From positions 3,658,001 through 3,722,000 of the forward strand of contig NZ_LT607409.1 in NCBI RefSeq assembly GCF_900091505.1: 64,000 nt of DNA. The letters are read 5' to 3'. The notes under the pieces are model-generated. The model searched no databases, was not told the origin of the DNA, and saw only the letters and a program-made list of their open reading frames with translations. The position numbers were made by a program, and so were the translations under genes. The stretch is from Micromonospora chokoriensis. Its GTDB lineage: Bacteria > Actinomycetota > Actinomycetes > Mycobacteriales > Micromonosporaceae. Shown in pieces: positions 43,745 to 54,888 of the stretch. The first letter of the stretch is position 1, and every line of letters begins with the position of its first letter.

Positions 43745-45322
43745 ATGGGATCCGTAGCCGAACCGGAACTCGCTGAGGCACACATGCGTCAGCTGCTGGG
43801 CAGTCTCGGTCTGGACGTCAACTACGTCCGCGGGCAGGCCAACACCTTGTACTTCCTCGACAACGGCCAGGAGCACGCCGTGGTCGACTTCGTCGGCGGG
43901 TACGGCTCACTCATCTTCGGGCACAACCACCCGAAGCTCGTGGCGTACGCCAAGCAGCTACTCGACGCACAGGTACCCATCCACGCGCAGTTCTCCTACC
44001 ACCCGTACGCCAACGAGCTGGCCACCGCCCTGAACCGGGTGCACCGCCGGGAGTTCGGCACCGCCGAGGACTACCGGGCGATCTTCGCCAACAGCGGGGC
44101 CGAGGCGGTGGAGACGGCGCTCAAACACGCCGAGATGGACCGCTCGATCCGGCTGGCGGCGCTCGGCGAGCAGATCCACAGTCACGTCGAGGAGGCTCGC
44201 GCGGCCGTCGCTGCCGGCGCCGCGGTGGTCGCCGACCAGGCGTACGACACGGTCGGGGTCACCGACCGGTCGGCGGACAGCTACGAACGCCTCGTCGAGG
44301 CGGTCCACCGGCACAACGAGCCGAAGTTCGCCCGGTCGCCGCTGTTCCTGACACTGGAGGGATCGTTCCACGGCAAGCTCGCCGGCAGCCTCCAGCTCAC
44401 CCACAACTCGGCGTACCGCCTGCCCTTCCGGGCGTTGGCCGCGCAGGCCCGGTTCCTGCCCTTCGACCAGCCCGCCGCGATCGACAAGGCCCTGGACGAG
44501 GAGCGGACGTTCGTGTTCGACGTCGTGGTGCGCGACGGGGTGGTCGACGTCGTCGAGCGGGAACTACCCGTCATCGGGGGCTTCTTCGTCGAGCCCATCC
44601 AGGGCGAGGGGGGCATCCACGAGGTCGGCGTGGACATGGCGAGGGCGATCAGGGCCGCCGCCGACGCGGGTGGTTTCCCGGTCATCCTCGACGAGATCCA
44701 GAGTGGCGTCGGCCGGTCGGGAGCCTTCTTCGCCGGATCGCACATCGGGCTGACGGGCGACTACTACGTGCTGGCCAAGAGCCTCGGTGGTGGCCTGTCC
44801 AAACTGTCCGTGCTGCTGGTCCGGGACAGCCGTTACCAGCCGGACTTCGAGCTGCTGCACAGCTCCACGTTCGCCAAGGACGCGTTCTCGTGCCACATCG
44901 CCCGCGAGGTGGTGCAGATGCTGGAGGCCGACGACGGCGCGGCGTACCGGCGTGTGGTCGAACGCGGCGACCAGCTGCGGGCGATGCTCGAACGCATCCA
45001 CTCCGCGTTCCCCGACGTGGTCAAGGACTGTCGTGGACGGGGCCTGATGCTGGGCCTCGAGTTCCAGGATCAGTCCACCTGCGACGACGAGATCATCGCG
45101 TCGAGCGCACGGGACGGTCTGATCGGCTACGTGCTGGCCGGATACCTGCTGCGGGAGCATCGCGTGCGCGTCTTTCCGACCGCGAGCGCGTCGCACACGT
45201 TGCGATTCGAGCCCTCCGTCGAGCTCACCGACGACGAGATCAGCCAGCTCGAGAGCGGGCTGGAGGCCGCCTGCCAGCTGTTGCACGAGCGCGCCGGGGC
45301 CAGGTTGGTCGGCGCGGCGTGA
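43745..45322 (+). CDS. PLP-dependent class III aminotransferase
   Basis: This 525-residue fold-type I aminotransferase has GHNHPKL near the N-terminus, FANSGAEAVETALKHAE (PLP phosphate region), ILDEIQSGVGRSG (Asp contacting the pyridine N) and the Schiff-base Lys in VLAKSLGGG. It is longer than usual (about 430-460), with an insert after ALKHAEM. It is a paralog of 54885-56462, of identical length. In this cluster it may aminate the aldehyde released by the PKS reductase domain. The start is ATG 43745, with AAGGAGA 6 nt upstream; the frame upstream is spurious. Confidence 0.9.
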   Translation: MGSVAEPELAEAHMRQLLGSLGLDVNYVRGQANTLYFLDNGQEHAVVDFVGGYGSLIFGHNHPKLVAYAKQLLDAQVPIHAQFSYHPYANELATALNRVHRREFGTAEDYRAIFANSGAEAVETALKHAEMDRSIRLAALGEQIHSHVEEARAAVAAGAAVVADQAYDTVGVTDRSADSYERLVEAVHRHNEPKFARSPLFLTLEGSFHGKLAGSLQLTHNSAYRLPFRALAAQARFLPFDQPAAIDKALDEERTFVFDVVVRDGVVDVVERELPVIGGFFVEPIQGEGGIHEVGVDMARAIRAAADAGGFPVILDEIQSGVGRSGAFFAGSHIGLTGDYYVLAKSLGGGLSKLSVLLVRDSRYQPDFELLHSSTFAKDAFSCHIAREVVQMLEADDGAAYRRVVERGDQLRAMLERIHSAFPDVVKDCRGRGLMLGLEFQDQSTCDDEIIASSARDGLIGYVLAGYLLREHRVRVFPTASASHTLRFEPSVELTDDEISQLESGLEAACQLLHERAGARLVGAA

Positions 45323-45448
45323 GACAGCGTGGGGTTTCCCGGGAACCGGATGGCTGAGGCGGTCCTTCGCGGGTCGATAGCGCCCGCAGGGATACGGACG
45401 CTGCCGGTGAGGCGGTTGGTGACTGCCGTCGAGTAAGGAGCTCTAGCA

Positions 45449-45769
45449 GTGAACACGAGGCGTTATGACTGTGGTGTAGACGCCGCGCTTGACGTCATCA
45501 ACGGCAAATGGAAGACGCTGATCATCAGCGTGCTCGCCGAGGAGAGCCGCCGGTTCGGGGAGCTGAAGCGCCTCGTGCCCGGTATCAGCGACAAGGTGCT
45601 CACGCAGCACCTGCGTGATCTGGAAGCCAGATTCATCGTGCGCCGGGAGGTCCTGCACGACAGCCGGGTCAAGGTCAAGTACTCCCTGACGTCGGTCGGG
45701 ACGTCGCTCAACGACGCGTTGGGCCCACTGTGCGAGTGGGGCGAACGGCTGGCCGACACCGACCAGTAG
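45449..45769 (+). CDS. HxlR-family transcriptional regulator
   Basis: This 106-residue winged-helix protein has the HxlR signature CGVDAALDVINGKWKTLII followed by RFGELKRLVPGISDKVLTQHLRDLE. HxlR proteins respond to electrophiles or redox signals or to pathway intermediates. The start is GTG 45449, with AAGGAG 8 nt upstream. It is 126 bp after the aminotransferase gene, in the same direction, and convergent with the PKS gene. Probably a local cluster regulator. Confidence 0.9.
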   Translation: MNTRRYDCGVDAALDVINGKWKTLIISVLAEESRRFGELKRLVPGISDKVLTQHLRDLEARFIVRREVLHDSRVKVKYSLTSVGTSLNDALGPLCEWGERLADTDQ

Positions 45770-45780
45770 CGCGTAGTGCC

Positions 45781-45824
45781 CCGCCGACCGTGACCGCGCT
45801 GGTCCCCGCGGTCACGGTCGGCGG
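45781..45824. terminator. bidirectional terminator, 18-bp perfect stem
   Basis: CCGCCGACCGTGACCGCG, an 8-nt loop and the perfect complement, 11 nt after the HxlR stop and before the convergent PKS end. Confidence 0.8.
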
Positions 45825-45890
45825 CTTGCCGCCGGAAGGGCCGCGCACACCGCCCGGTGCCCCGGCCCGGAGGTGGGGACGCGGTGGCGC

Positions 45891-45938
45891 CGAACGGGCG
45901 ACCACCTCGGCATCGTCGCCGAGGTGATCGCCCGTTCG
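45891..45938. terminator. second long hairpin between HxlR and PKS
   Basis: A 21-bp stem with one mismatch (45891-45911 with 45918-45938) and a 6-nt loop, placed 52 nt past the PKS stop on the minus strand. It probably terminates the PKS transcript. Confidence 0.7.
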
Positions 45939-45989
45939 GCCGTTGTGGTGGCCCTGACCCTTCCCGGCCGGGCCGGGCGTGGACCCTGC

Positions 45990-48900
45990 TCAGGATCGTC
46001 GGGCGTCACCGGGCTCGTCCGCAGCCGCCCCGGGCGGCGGCGGGAAGTACCCGGTCTGCAGGAAGAAGTCCACGTACCTGTCGAAGAGTTCGTCGGTGAC
46101 CGGCGGGCAGGTGATGCCACTGCCGGTCAGCATCCGGCTGGTCACCGTCGTGTCGATCGGCGGATAGAAGCTGTCGCTGTCGGCCGTCATCAACTGGAAC
46201 GCGTCCAGCAGCGCCAGCATGGCGTTGTCCCGGTCGCGCTGCACCACGGCCAGCCAGTCGGCCGGGTCCCGAGGCTCCAGCCGGTAGCCGCGGGAGCGCA
46301 GCAGCTCCACGCACCGGGCCAGGCTGATCGACGACTCGTTGTAGAGGTGGTGGATGGCGCCCACACCGCTGTCGAGCGTGGCGAGGCGGCTGATGGCGGC
46401 GCTGACGTGGTCGACCGGGGTGAGGTGGAACTCGCCGGTGATCCGGCTCGGCACCGCGCCGGCCTGGATGAGCCCCTTGAGGCTGAGCCAGACGAAGTCA
46501 CGGGTCTGACAGGCGCCCTGGAACCGGTCGCCGGCGACGAGGTCCACCCGGTACACGGTGACGGGCAGCCCGCGTTCGCCGGCGGCGGCGACCAGTTGCT
46601 CGGCCACCCACTTGCTCTGCAGATAGCCGCTGGGCAGCTCTGCCACCGGTCCGGTGGGGTCGTCGACCCGCAGCGGGCGACCGTCGGGCGCGGGGTGGGC
46701 GAACACGCCCGTGGTCGAGACGTAGTGCACCGGTACGGTGCGGTGCCGGGCGGCCAGCCGCAGAATCTCCACGGTGCCGTCCACGTTGGCCGCCCGCAGC
46801 GTCGAGTACGGGTGCAACCAGTTCACCGCCGCACCGGCGTGGTGGACGACGTCCACCCGGCGGGCCAGGTCGTCGAAGACGTCCGGGGCCAAGCCGAGCA
46901 TGGGTAGGGCGAGGTCGCCCACCACGATCCGGACCCGACCCAGGTCGACCTCGTCCTGTAACCGGTACCACTCGAGGTTGGACCGCAGCCGCTTCACCGC
47001 GGCGTCGGCGTCGTCCGCGCGGACCAGGCAGTGCACCGTGGCGCGGGTGGTACGCAGCAGGTCGCGCAGCAGGAACGCGCCGACGAACCCGGTCGCCCCG
47101 GTGAGCAGGACCTCAGCCGGATCGGCGGCGACGGACACCACCTCGTCGGCGGGGCGGATGTCGTCGGGCAGAACGACCTCGACGGCGAAGTCCACCGCCG
47201 GCGCGGCCTGGACCCCGCTCTCGGCCAGGACCGCGAGCAGGTGATCGGTGAGCGCCGCGGGCGTGGGATGGTCGAACACGACGGTGGCGGGCAGCCGACC
47301 GCCGCTGAGCAGGTTGAGCCGGTTGCGCAGCTCCACCGAGGTGAGCGAGTCGAATCCCAGCTCGGGGAAGGCGCGTTCGGGATCGATGCCGCTCGGGTCG
47401 CCGAGGTTGAGCACGGCGGCCACCTCGGCCCGCAGCAGGTCCAGGGTGACCTCCCGGCGCCGGGCGGGCTCCAGGCCGGCGAGCTGGTCGGCGAGCGGCC
47501 TCCCGGCGTTCTCGTCGTTGCCCGCACGCCGCCGGTGCGACGTGCCGGCCAGCGTGGCCAGCAGCAGGGGTGCCTGGTCGGCGCGGGCGCGCAGGGCGGC
47601 CAGGTCGAGGGGGGTGGCCACGAGCGTGGGCCGCCCCGAGCCGAGGGCCAGGTCGAGGATCTCCGGACCGTCCGCCGAGGAGACCGGGCGGAAACCGGCC
47701 CGGGCGATCCGGGCGAGGTCGGCCTCGTCGAGCTGGCCGGTCATGCCGCTGGTCTGCGCCCACAGGCCCCAGGCGACCGAGGTGGCGGGAAGCCCCAGGG
47801 CCGCCCGTCGCAGCGCGAGGCCGTCGAGGAACGCGTTGGCGGCGGCGTAGTTGGCCTGCCCCGCGCCACCGATGACCCCGGCGAGCGAGGAGAACAACAC
47901 GAACGCCCGCAGGTCCCGGTCACGGGTCAGTTCGTGCAGGTGCCAGGCGGCGTCGGCCTTGGGTCGCAGCACCGCCGCGATGCGTTGCGGCGTCATCGCC
48001 GCCAGAACCCCGTCGTCGAGGACGCCGGCGGCGTGTACCACCCCCCGCAGGGTGGGGATGTCCCGCAGGAGCGCCGCGAGTTCCGCCCGGTCGGCGACGT
48101 CGCAGCCGACCACCCGCGCCTCGGTGCCGGCCAGGGCCAGCTCGGCGACCAGGTCGGCGGCGCCCTCCGCCGCCATACCCCGGCGGCTGGTCAGGACGAG
48201 GCGCGGCACCCGGTGCGCGGTGGCGAGGTGCCGGGCGACCAGGGCGCCGAGCGAGCCGGTGCCGCCGGTGATGAGAACGGTGCCGTCCGTCGGCCACGGC
48301 GACGCGTCGGCGGTGGACGGGCCGGGATCGACGGGCCGCAGTCGTGGCACCGAGACCCGGCCGTCGCGCACGGCGGCCTGGGCCTCACCCGAGGCGACGA
48401 CCCCTGCCACCGCGGCCCAGGACGCCGCGGTGCCGTCGACGTCGACCAGGACGAGACGCCCGGGCGACTCGGACTGCGCCGAGCGGACCAGACCCCAGAC
48501 GGCCGCGGCCGCCGGGTCGGGCGCGGCGTCGGCGCCGACGGTGACGCCGCCACGGGTCACCACCACCAGTCGGCTGCCACTGAGCCGGTCGTCGGTCAAC
48601 CACTGTTGGACGGTCTCGAGCACCCGGCACAGGCCGCCGAAGACCGCGCCCAGCATGTCCCCGTCCGCGGGGCTGACGCCCCACAGCGCCGCCGACGAGG
48701 CACCGGCGGCGGCCACCGACGCCACGTCGGGGTGGACCGGCAGGCCGGCGAGGGCATCCGGAAGGCTGCCGGTCCCGCCCAGGACGGACAGGTCGGCGAG
48801 GTGGACGTCCGGCACCTGGACCGGCGACCAGCCGACCTCGAAGAGGGCGTCCTGGCGGCGGTGGCGGACCCGGTCCAGTACGGCGGCGGGCAGGAGCCCG

Positions 48901-51900
48901 GTGGTGATCTGCCCGATGTCGGCGACCGGCCCGCCGCCCCGGTCGGTGAGCCGCGCCGAGAACGTGTCCGGGCCGGTCCTGGTGCAGACCACCCGGACCG
49001 CAGTGGCCCCGGTGGCATACGTCCGGATCCCACGCCAGTGCACGGCCACCCGAGCGCCGTCCCCCTCGGGTGCGGCGGCGACCAGCGTGGTGAGGTGCGC
49101 CACCGCGTCGAGCAGGACGGGGTGCAGCCCGTACCCGGACGCCTCCCGTTCCCAGCGCTCGGGCAGCCGGACCTCGGCGTGCACGGTGTCCCCGTCGGTC
49201 CAGGCCGCCGTCACCGCCCGCAGGGCCGGTGGGTACGCCAGTCCCTGCTGGGCGAGGGCGTCGTACCCGTCGGTGAGGTCGACCGGCACCGACCCGGTGG
49301 GGGGCCACGACGCGCGCTCCGCCTCCACGGGCAACGCCGGAGCGGCGCTCATGGTGCCGTGCGCGTACTCGGTCCAGGCGGTGTGGGCGGCGTCCGGGCG
49401 GGCGTGTGCCCGCAGCTCCCGACGACCGGCCGGATCCGGGGCGTCGACGACCACCTGGAGCTGCACCGCGCCGGTGAGGGGCAGGGGCGCCGCGGTGGTG
49501 AGGCGGTCCAGCACCGCGCAGCCGACCCGGTCCGCGGCGTGTGTAGCGAGTTCGACCAGGAGCGCGGCCGGAACGGTGCGGATGCCGTGCGTGGTGAGCT
49601 GGGCCAACCACGGGTGGGTGGCGGGGGAGACCCGGCCGGTGAAGAGGGTGGTGTCATCGCCGGCCACCGTGATCGCCGCGCCCAGCAGGGGGTGGCGGGA
49701 CGGTTCGAGGCCGAGCCCGCCCGCGTCGACAGTGCCGCCACCGTCGAGCCAGTGCCGGTTGCCGGCGAACGGGTAGGTGGGCAGGTCCACCCCGCGCGCA
49801 CCGGAACCGGCCAGCAGGCCCGCCCAGTCGACGGCGACGCCCTGCACGTACAGCTCGGCGGCGGAGGTCAGGAAACGGCTGAAACCGCCGTCGTCCCGGC
49901 GCAGTGTGCCGGTCACCACCCCGATGCCACCGATCCGCTGCTCCAGCACGGCCTGGATGCTCGTGGTGAGCACCGGGTGTGGGCTGATCTCGATGAACGT
50001 CCGTCGGCCCTGACCGGTCAGGGCCGTCACGACCTCCTCGAAGCGCACCACCTGCCGCAGGTTGCGGTACCAGTAGTCCGCGTCCAGGGTGGTCGGGTCG
50101 ACCACGGTCCCGGTCACCGTCGAGTGCAGTGGCACGTCACCCGCGCGGGGCGTGACGTCGCGGAGGGCCGCCGACAACTCCTCCCGCACCGCCTCGACGT
50201 GCGGCGAGTGCGACGCGTAGTCGACGGGGACGCGGCGAGCCCGCACCTTGGCGTCGACCAGCTCGGCCTGGAACTCGTCCAGAGCCTCCGGGTCACCGGA
50301 GACGACAACCGACGTCGGCCCGTTGACCGCCGCCACCGACAACCGCCCCTGCCACGGGGCGAGCCGGGCCGTGACCTCGGCGGCGCCGAGTGCCACCGAC
50401 ATCATGCCGCCCTGTCCGGCGAGCGCCACGATGGCCCGGCTGCGCAGGGCGACCACCCGGGCCGCGTCGTCGAGGGAGAGCGCACCGGCGACGTACGCGG
50501 CGGCGATCTCCCCCTGCGAGTGGCCGACGACGGCCGCCGGGCGGACCCCCACCGACTGCCACACCCGCGCGAGGGACACCATCACCGCGAACAACACCGG
50601 TTGCACGACGTCGACGCGGTCGAGCCCGGGAGCGCCGTCCGCACCGCGCAGCACGTCGAGCAGGGACCAGTCGACGTGCGGCGCGAGGGCGGCGGCGCAC
50701 TCGTCGATCCGCTCGGCGAACCCCGGATGGGTGTCCAGCAGGTCGACGGCCATGCCCACCCACTGGGAGCCCTGCCCGGGGAAGACGAAGACGACGTCGT
50801 TCGAGGGCTCGCCGGCGCGTCCCGTCACCACCTGCGCGTCGGCGGCCCCCTCGGAGAGCGCCTTCAGGCCACGGAGCAGAGCGTCCCGGTCGGTGCCGAC
50901 GACGGCAGCCCGGTGCGGCAGGCCGGCCCGGGTGGCCAGGGAGTACGCCGTGTCGGTGGCGTCCAGTTCCGGGGTCGCCTCGAGGTGGGTGAGCAGTCGG
51001 TCGGCCAGCCGACGCAGCCCCTGCGGGTCGTGCGCGGACAGCGGCCACACCAGCGCGGCGGGGGCCACCGGCGTCGAGGTGCCCGGGTCGGTCTCCTCCG
51101 GGGCCTGCTCCAGGATCGCGTGCGCGTTCGTGCCGCTCACCCCGAACGACGAGACCGCCGCCCGGCGGGGCCGCTCGACGGCCGGCCAGGCGCGGGTGGT
51201 GGTGAGCAGTTCGACGGCCCCGGCGGACCAGTCGACCAGGGGGTTCGGGCGGTCGACGTGCAGGGTCTTCGGCAGCGTGGCGTGTCGCAGCGCCTGCACC
51301 ATCTTGATGACACCGCCGACCCCGGCCGCGGCGACCGTGTGGCCGATGTTCGACTTCAGCGACCCGAGCCACAACGGCCGGTCGGCCGGTCGGCCCTGCC
51401 CGTACGTGGCCAGCAGGGCGTGCGCCTCGATCGGGTCACCCAGCCGGGTGCCGGTGCCGTGGGCCTCGACGGCGTCCACGTCGGAGGTGCCGAGGTGGGC
51501 CTCGGCGAGGGCCTGCCGGATCACCCGTTCCTGGGAGGGGCCGTTGGGTGCGGTGAGACCGTTGGACGCGCCGTCCTGGTTCACCGCCACGCTGCGCACC
51601 ACGGCGAGAATCCGCCGTCCGTTCCGGCGGGCGTCGGAGAGCCGTTCCAGCAGCAACAGCCCCACCCCCTCCGACCAGCCGGTGCCGTCGGCGGACTCGG
51701 CGAAGGAGCGGCACCGGCCGTCGGCGGCGAGCCCGCGCTGGCGGGAGAAGTCGACGAAGCCACCCGGGTGCCCGTTGACGGTGCTGCCGCCGGCCAGCGC
51801 CAACGTCGACTCACCCGCCCGCAGCGACCGCACGGCCAGGTGCAGGGCGACCAACGACGACGAACACGCGGTGTCGAGGGTGATCGCCGGCCCCTCCAGC

Positions 51901-52475
51901 CCGTAGAAGTACGAGATCCGCCCGGAGGCGACGCTGTTGAGTCGCCCGGTGGTCAGGTAACCCTCCAACTCCTCCGGGCCGTCGAGGTCGAGGTAGGTCT
52001 GGCCCGCCGCGCCGACGAACACCCCGGTACGGCTGCCCTTCAGGCCAGTGGGGTCGATTCCGGCCCGTTCGAACAGTTCCCAGGAGGTCTCCAACAGCAC
52101 CCGCTGCTGCGGGTCCATCGCGACGGCCTCGCGCGGTGAGATCCCGAAGAACGCCGCGTCGAAGCGGGTCGCGCCGTCGAGGAAACCGCCCTCGCGGGTG
52201 TACGACCGTCCCGGCTTGCCGGGTTCGGGGTCGTAGAGGGCATCGACGTCCCAGCCGCGATCGGTGGGCCACGGGGTGATGCCGTCTCGGCCCTCGGTGA
52301 CCATTTCCCACAGATCCTCCGGCGAGCTGACGCCCCCCGGATACCGGCAGGCCATCCCGATGACCGCTATCGGTTCGGTGCGGTCCGCCTCAAGGTCGGC
52401 GAGCCGCTGACGGGTCTTCTGCAGGTCGGCCGTCGTCCATTTGAGGTAGTCCATGAGTTTCTGTTCGGTGGACAT
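45990..52475 (-). CDS. type I PKS module: KS-AT-DH-like-KR-ACP-thioester reductase
   Basis: This 2161-residue megasynthase has an N-terminal coiled-coil docking segment (1-30); KS with Cys204 (DTACSSS), His339 and His379; AT with Ser653 (GHSQG) and YASH at 753-756 (a methylmalonyl-CoA marker); a DH-like fold (about 928-1200) whose expected catalytic His is Leu960 ([10 protein letters not shown] against HxxxGxxxxP), with Asp1123 kept; KR with TGGTGSLG, Ser1530, Tyr1543 and LDD 1486-1488 (B-type); ACP Ser1710; and a reductase domain (from about 1786, [13 protein letters not shown]) that releases the chain as aldehyde or alcohol. The docking segment implies an upstream PKS elsewhere. The start is ATG 52475. 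Confidence 0.95.
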   Translation of the reverse strand: MSTEQKLMDYLKWTTADLQKTRQRLADLEADRTEPIAVIGMACRYPGGVSSPEDLWEMVTEGRDGITPWPTDRGWDVDALYDPEPGKPGRSYTREGGFLDGATRFDAAFFGISPREAVAMDPQQRVLLETSWELFERAGIDPTGLKGSRTGVFVGAAGQTYLDLDGPEELEGYLTTGRLNSVASGRISYFYGLEGPAITLDTACSSSLVALHLAVRSLRAGESTLALAGGSTVNGHPGGFVDFSRQRGLAADGRCRSFAESADGTGWSEGVGLLLLERLSDARRNGRRILAVVRSVAVNQDGASNGLTAPNGPSQERVIRQALAEAHLGTSDVDAVEAHGTGTRLGDPIEAHALLATYGQGRPADRPLWLGSLKSNIGHTVAAAGVGGVIKMVQALRHATLPKTLHVDRPNPLVDWSAGAVELLTTTRAWPAVERPRRAAVSSFGVSGTNAHAILEQAPEETDPGTSTPVAPAALVWPLSAHDPQGLRRLADRLLTHLEATPELDATDTAYSLATRAGLPHRAAVVGTDRDALLRGLKALSEGAADAQVVTGRAGEPSNDVVFVFPGQGSQWVGMAVDLLDTHPGFAERIDECAAALAPHVDWSLLDVLRGADGAPGLDRVDVVQPVLFAVMVSLARVWQSVGVRPAAVVGHSQGEIAAAYVAGALSLDDAARVVALRSRAIVALAGQGGMMSVALGAAEVTARLAPWQGRLSVAAVNGPTSVVVSGDPEALDEFQAELVDAKVRARRVPVDYASHSPHVEAVREELSAALRDVTPRAGDVPLHSTVTGTVVDPTTLDADYWYRNLRQVVRFEEVVTALTGQGRRTFIEISPHPVLTTSIQAVLEQRIGGIGVVTGTLRRDDGGFSRFLTSAAELYVQGVAVDWAGLLAGSGARGVDLPTYPFAGNRHWLDGGGTVDAGGLGLEPSRHPLLGAAITVAGDDTTLFTGRVSPATHPWLAQLTTHGIRTVPAALLVELATHAADRVGCAVLDRLTTAAPLPLTGAVQLQVVVDAPDPAGRRELRAHARPDAAHTAWTEYAHGTMSAAPALPVEAERASWPPTGSVPVDLTDGYDALAQQGLAYPPALRAVTAAWTDGDTVHAEVRLPERWEREASGYGLHPVLLDAVAHLTTLVAAAPEGDGARVAVHWRGIRTYATGATAVRVVCTRTGPDTFSARLTDRGGGPVADIGQITTGLLPAAVLDRVRHRRQDALFEVGWSPVQVPDVHLADLSVLGGTGSLPDALAGLPVHPDVASVAAAGASSAALWGVSPADGDMLGAVFGGLCRVLETVQQWLTDDRLSGSRLVVVTRGGVTVGADAAPDPAAAAVWGLVRSAQSESPGRLVLVDVDGTAASWAAVAGVVASGEAQAAVRDGRVSVPRLRPVDPGPSTADASPWPTDGTVLITGGTGSLGALVARHLATAHRVPRLVLTSRRGMAAEGAADLVAELALAGTEARVVGCDVADRAELAALLRDIPTLRGVVHAAGVLDDGVLAAMTPQRIAAVLRPKADAAWHLHELTRDRDLRAFVLFSSLAGVIGGAGQANYAAANAFLDGLALRRAALGLPATSVAWGLWAQTSGMTGQLDEADLARIARAGFRPVSSADGPEILDLALGSGRPTLVATPLDLAALRARADQAPLLLATLAGTSHRRRAGNDENAGRPLADQLAGLEPARRREVTLDLLRAEVAAVLNLGDPSGIDPERAFPELGFDSLTSVELRNRLNLLSGGRLPATVVFDHPTPAALTDHLLAVLAESGVQAAPAVDFAVEVVLPDDIRPADEVVSVAADPAEVLLTGATGFVGAFLLRDLLRTTRATVHCLVRADDADAAVKRLRSNLEWYRLQDEVDLGRVRIVVGDLALPMLGLAPDVFDDLARRVDVVHHAGAAVNWLHPYSTLRAANVDGTVEILRLAARHRTVPVHYVSTTGVFAHPAPDGRPLRVDDPTGPVAELPSGYLQSKWVAEQLVAAAGERGLPVTVYRVDLVAGDRFQGACQTRDFVWLSLKGLIQAGAVPSRITGEFHLTPVDHVSAAISRLATLDSGVGAIHHLYNESSISLARCVELLRSRGYRLEPRDPADWLAVVQRDRDNAMLALLDAFQLMTADSDSFYPPIDTTVTSRMLTGSGITCPPVTDELFDRYVDFFLQTGYFPPPPGAAADEPGDARRS

Positions 52476-52660
52476 GGGATCGCGGTTCTCCTCGGTCTGC
52501 GGGCCGGCGTGGGGGTCGACCTCCGGCTCGCCGCCGGGTCAGGTCGGTCGGTTGTGTCTCCGGCACGGGTCGACGCGCATCAATGGTCGGTCGCGGCTGT
52601 CCAGCGTCGGGTCACGGGTCGGTAATCGAAACTCGCGCGGCAACCGATCGCGTCCGCGTT

Positions 52661-52674
52661 ACTCACAAGTGAGT
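52661..52674. promoter_or_regulatory. inverted repeat in the PKS/SnoaL divergent promoter
   Basis: ACTCAC-AA-GTGAGT, a 6+6 inverted repeat, 67 bp before the SnoaL start at 52741 and 186 bp before the PKS start. It may be a regulator site in the 265-bp divergent region 52476-52740, which otherwise shows nothing assignable. Confidence 0.35.
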
Positions 52675-52740
52675 TGGTGGTGGAGCCGTCGGGGATAGCG
52701 TCCAGACGACCGACCCGCCGTGAGAAAGCGAGGCAGTTCG

Positions 52741-53139
52741 ATGACGGCCATTTCCGGTGAATCCCTGTTGACCGACGACGCCAACAAACACGTCGAGCAT
52801 TACGCCCAGGCGTTCAATTCCGGCGACCCGGAACTGCTCGACCGGATGTACACCGAGGACGCGGTCGCCGTCTGGGGACCGAACGAGCCGTTGACCGGGC
52901 AGGCCCGGCGGGAGTACGTGGCGGAGTTCCTCACCCGTCGCCCGGTGATGACCGCGAAGACCCGGCACGCGTACGTCACCGGCGACACCGCGCTGATGGT
53001 GGTGGACTGGAGCATCGACATGACCGGCGACGACGGCGAGCCCGAGCACCACGAGGGAGTCGGTCTGGACGTCCTGCGCCGCGGCGCGGACGGACTGTGG
53101 CGCCACGCGATCGACGACCCGTACGGCGACGTGTCCTGA
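52741..53139 (+). CDS. SnoaL-like (NTF2-fold) protein
   Basis: This 132-residue NTF2-like protein has HYAQAFNSGDPELLDRMYTEDAV and LDVLRRGADGLWRHAIDDPYG, typical of small polyketide cyclase/dehydratase-like SnoaL proteins. It is a paralog of 53201-53626. Family members act as cyclases, isomerases, hydrolases or only binding proteins, so the reaction is open. The start is ATG 52741, not the GTG at 52720. It diverges from the PKS gene. Confidence 0.85.
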   Translation: MTAISGESLLTDDANKHVEHYAQAFNSGDPELLDRMYTEDAVAVWGPNEPLTGQARREYVAEFLTRRPVMTAKTRHAYVTGDTALMVVDWSIDMTGDDGEPEHHEGVGLDVLRRGADGLWRHAIDDPYGDVS

Positions 53140-53151
53140 CCTGCGATACAC

Positions 53152-53186
53152 CGATGGCCCCGCCGGTCGCACCGGCGGGGCCATCG
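53152..53186. terminator. bidirectional terminator between the SnoaL genes
   Basis: A perfect 16-bp stem (CGATGGCCCCGCCGGT and its complement) with a 3-nt loop, 13 nt after one SnoaL stop and 15 nt before the other. Confidence 0.8.
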
Positions 53187-53200
53187 TGGTGGGTGCCGGG

Positions 53201-53626
53201 TCAGCCGGGCATGCCGTCGGGCAGGGTGTCGGCGACGGGTCGGTCGATGGCCATCAGCCAGTTGCCGTCCGGTTGACGCCGCAGGACGTCGGTGCACGTG
53301 CCACGGACCGTGACCGGCTCACCGGACTCGTCGGTGTACCGCAGCTCGTAGTCGACGATGACCAGGGAGGTGTCGCCGGCCACGTAGTTGCGCAACACCC
53401 GGGCCTTCAGGTGCGGCCGGTTCGCGAGGATCTCGATGATCGCCGCCCGCCGCTGCTCACCCGTCAGCGGGCCACCGGACAGGTTGGAGATGGCGTCGTC
53501 GAGGTAGAGCCGGTCGAACGCGGCGCCGTCGCCGGAGTTGAAGGCCTGGATGAACGCCTCGTTCTGCTGCTCGACGTCGTCGGTGAGGACCAGTTGGTAC
53601 ACGTCGACGGGTTCGGTGGTGGTCAT
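53201..53626 (-). CDS. SnoaL-like (NTF2-fold) protein
   Basis: This 141-residue NTF2-fold protein shares AFNSGD, PLTGEQRR, RPxxxA, YVAGDTSLVIVDYE and DVLRRQPDGNW with its convergent paralog at 52741. As with that one, a cyclase or hydratase role in tailoring the polyketide chain is possible. Its ATG at 53626 overlaps the P450 stop by 4 bp (ATGA), so it is the last gene of an aminotransferase-P450-SnoaL operon. Confidence 0.85.
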   Translation of the reverse strand: MTTTEPVDVYQLVLTDDVEQQNEAFIQAFNSGDGAAFDRLYLDDAISNLSGGPLTGEQRRAAIIEILANRPHLKARVLRNYVAGDTSLVIVDYELRYTDESGEPVTVRGTCTDVLRRQPDGNWLMAIDRPVADTLPDGMPG

Positions 53627-54888
53627 GCGGCACCTTCTCTCAGCAGGACGGGCAGCTCGCGGTGCCCGTTGGAGATGAACGACTCCAGCGGCAGCACGTG
53701 CGCCGCCGGCGTGGCCAGGGTGAGGTCGGGGAACCTGTCGAAGAGGGCGGGCAGGGCGATCGACGCCTCCAGCCGGGCCAGCGGCGCACCGAGGCAGTGG
53801 TGCACCCCGTAGCCGAAGGCGACGTGGTCACGACGGGTGTCCCGGGTGGCGTCGAAGGCGTCCGCGTCCGGCCCGTGTACCTCCGGGTCACGGCCGGCCG
53901 CGCCGAACGAGACCACGATCGGCTCACCGCGCCGGATGGTGACCGTGGGCAGCGCGATGTCCTCGACGGCGTACCGCATCGGCAGGTTGGCGAAGGGCGC
54001 CTCCAACCGTAGCGTCTCCTCGATCACGTCGGCCCAGGTCGCCGAGCCACCGCGGACGAGCGCCAACTGATCGGGCCGGGTGAGCAGGATGAAGATGGCG
54101 TGGTCCAGCAGGTTGACCGTGGTCTCGTGCCCGGCGGTGAACATCAGCAGGATCGTGTCGACCAGTTCGCGGTGGCTGAGACCGGGCCCGCCGTCGTCGT
54201 CGTGCACCGAGATCAGGGCGGTGGTGAGGTCGTCCGCGGGACTGGCCCGACGGTGCTCGACCAACTCGTCCAGGGCCGCGTACATGGCGTGCTCGTAGCT
54301 CTTGGCCTCCTCGGCGGTGGCGGCGGTGTTGAGCATGCCGCTGACCGCCACCAGCAGCCGGTCCCGCAGGTGGTCGGGCATTCCGAGCAGGTCGGAGATG
54401 ACCCGCACCGGCAGCGGGTGGGCGAACTGCGCGCGCAGGTCGACGGGTCCGTCGTGTGGGTCTGCGTCGATCTGGTCGAGCAGGTCGGCGACGACGGACT
54501 CGATGCGGGGCTGCAGGGCGAGCGTCCGACGGGCGGTGAACGCGCGGGCGACCAGCCGCCGCAGCCGGGTGTGCTCGGCCCCGTACGCGGTGATCATGTT
54601 GCGGTCCGAGACCCACATGGCCAGCGGCCACGTGCGGGCCAGCTCACCCTCGCCGTTCTCCCAGGCCGGCCAGTGGCGGTAGGTGTCGCGCGACACCCGT
54701 GGGTCGGTGAGCAACTGCCGGGTCAGCTCATAACCGGTCACCCACCACGCCTGCACCCCGCCCGGCAACACCACGCGGGCGATGGGACCACGGGCCCGCA
54801 GCCGCTCGGCCTCGCCGTGGATGTCCGGGCCGGACGGGTCGATGGCGTACGGCTCGAGGTCGGCGGTCGGTTCCATCGCGGCCGTCAC
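53623..54888 (-). CDS. cytochrome P450
   Basis: This 421-residue bacterial P450 has the I-helix oxygen-activation motif AGHETT (252-257), the ExxR pair E291/R294 and the heme loop FGYGVHHCLG with axial Cys365. It should hydroxylate or epoxidise the polyketide or amine product, using ferredoxin partners that are not in the window. The start is GTG 54888, overlapping the aminotransferase TGA (GTGA); ATG 54876 is an alternative. Confidence 0.95.
   Translation of the reverse strand: MTAAMEPTADLEPYAIDPSGPDIHGEAERLRARGPIARVVLPGGVQAWWVTGYELTRQLLTDPRVSRDTYRHWPAWENGEGELARTWPLAMWVSDRNMITAYGAEHTRLRRLVARAFTARRTLALQPRIESVVADLLDQIDADPHDGPVDLRAQFAHPLPVRVISDLLGMPDHLRDRLLVAVSGMLNTAATAEEAKSYEHAMYAALDELVEHRRASPADDLTTALISVHDDDGGPGLSHRELVDTILLMFTAGHETTVNLLDHAIFILLTRPDQLALVRGGSATWADVIEETLRLEAPFANLPMRYAVEDIALPTVTIRRGEPIVVSFGAAGRDPEVHGPDADAFDATRDTRRDHVAFGYGVHHCLGAPLARLEASIALPALFDRFPDLTLATPAAHVLPLESFISNGHRELPVLLREGAA

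Noticed and set aside
47031..52139. 1702-codon plus-strand frame opposite the PKS gene
   Set aside because: It is antisense to a clearly functional PKS with all motifs. Its translation is Gly/Arg/Val-rich with no family resemblance, which is normal for GC-rich DNA.
52598..52604. SARP heptamer (GGACAGC on the minus strand) in the PKS promoter
   Set aside because: A single copy without convincing 11-bp-spaced partners; could be chance.
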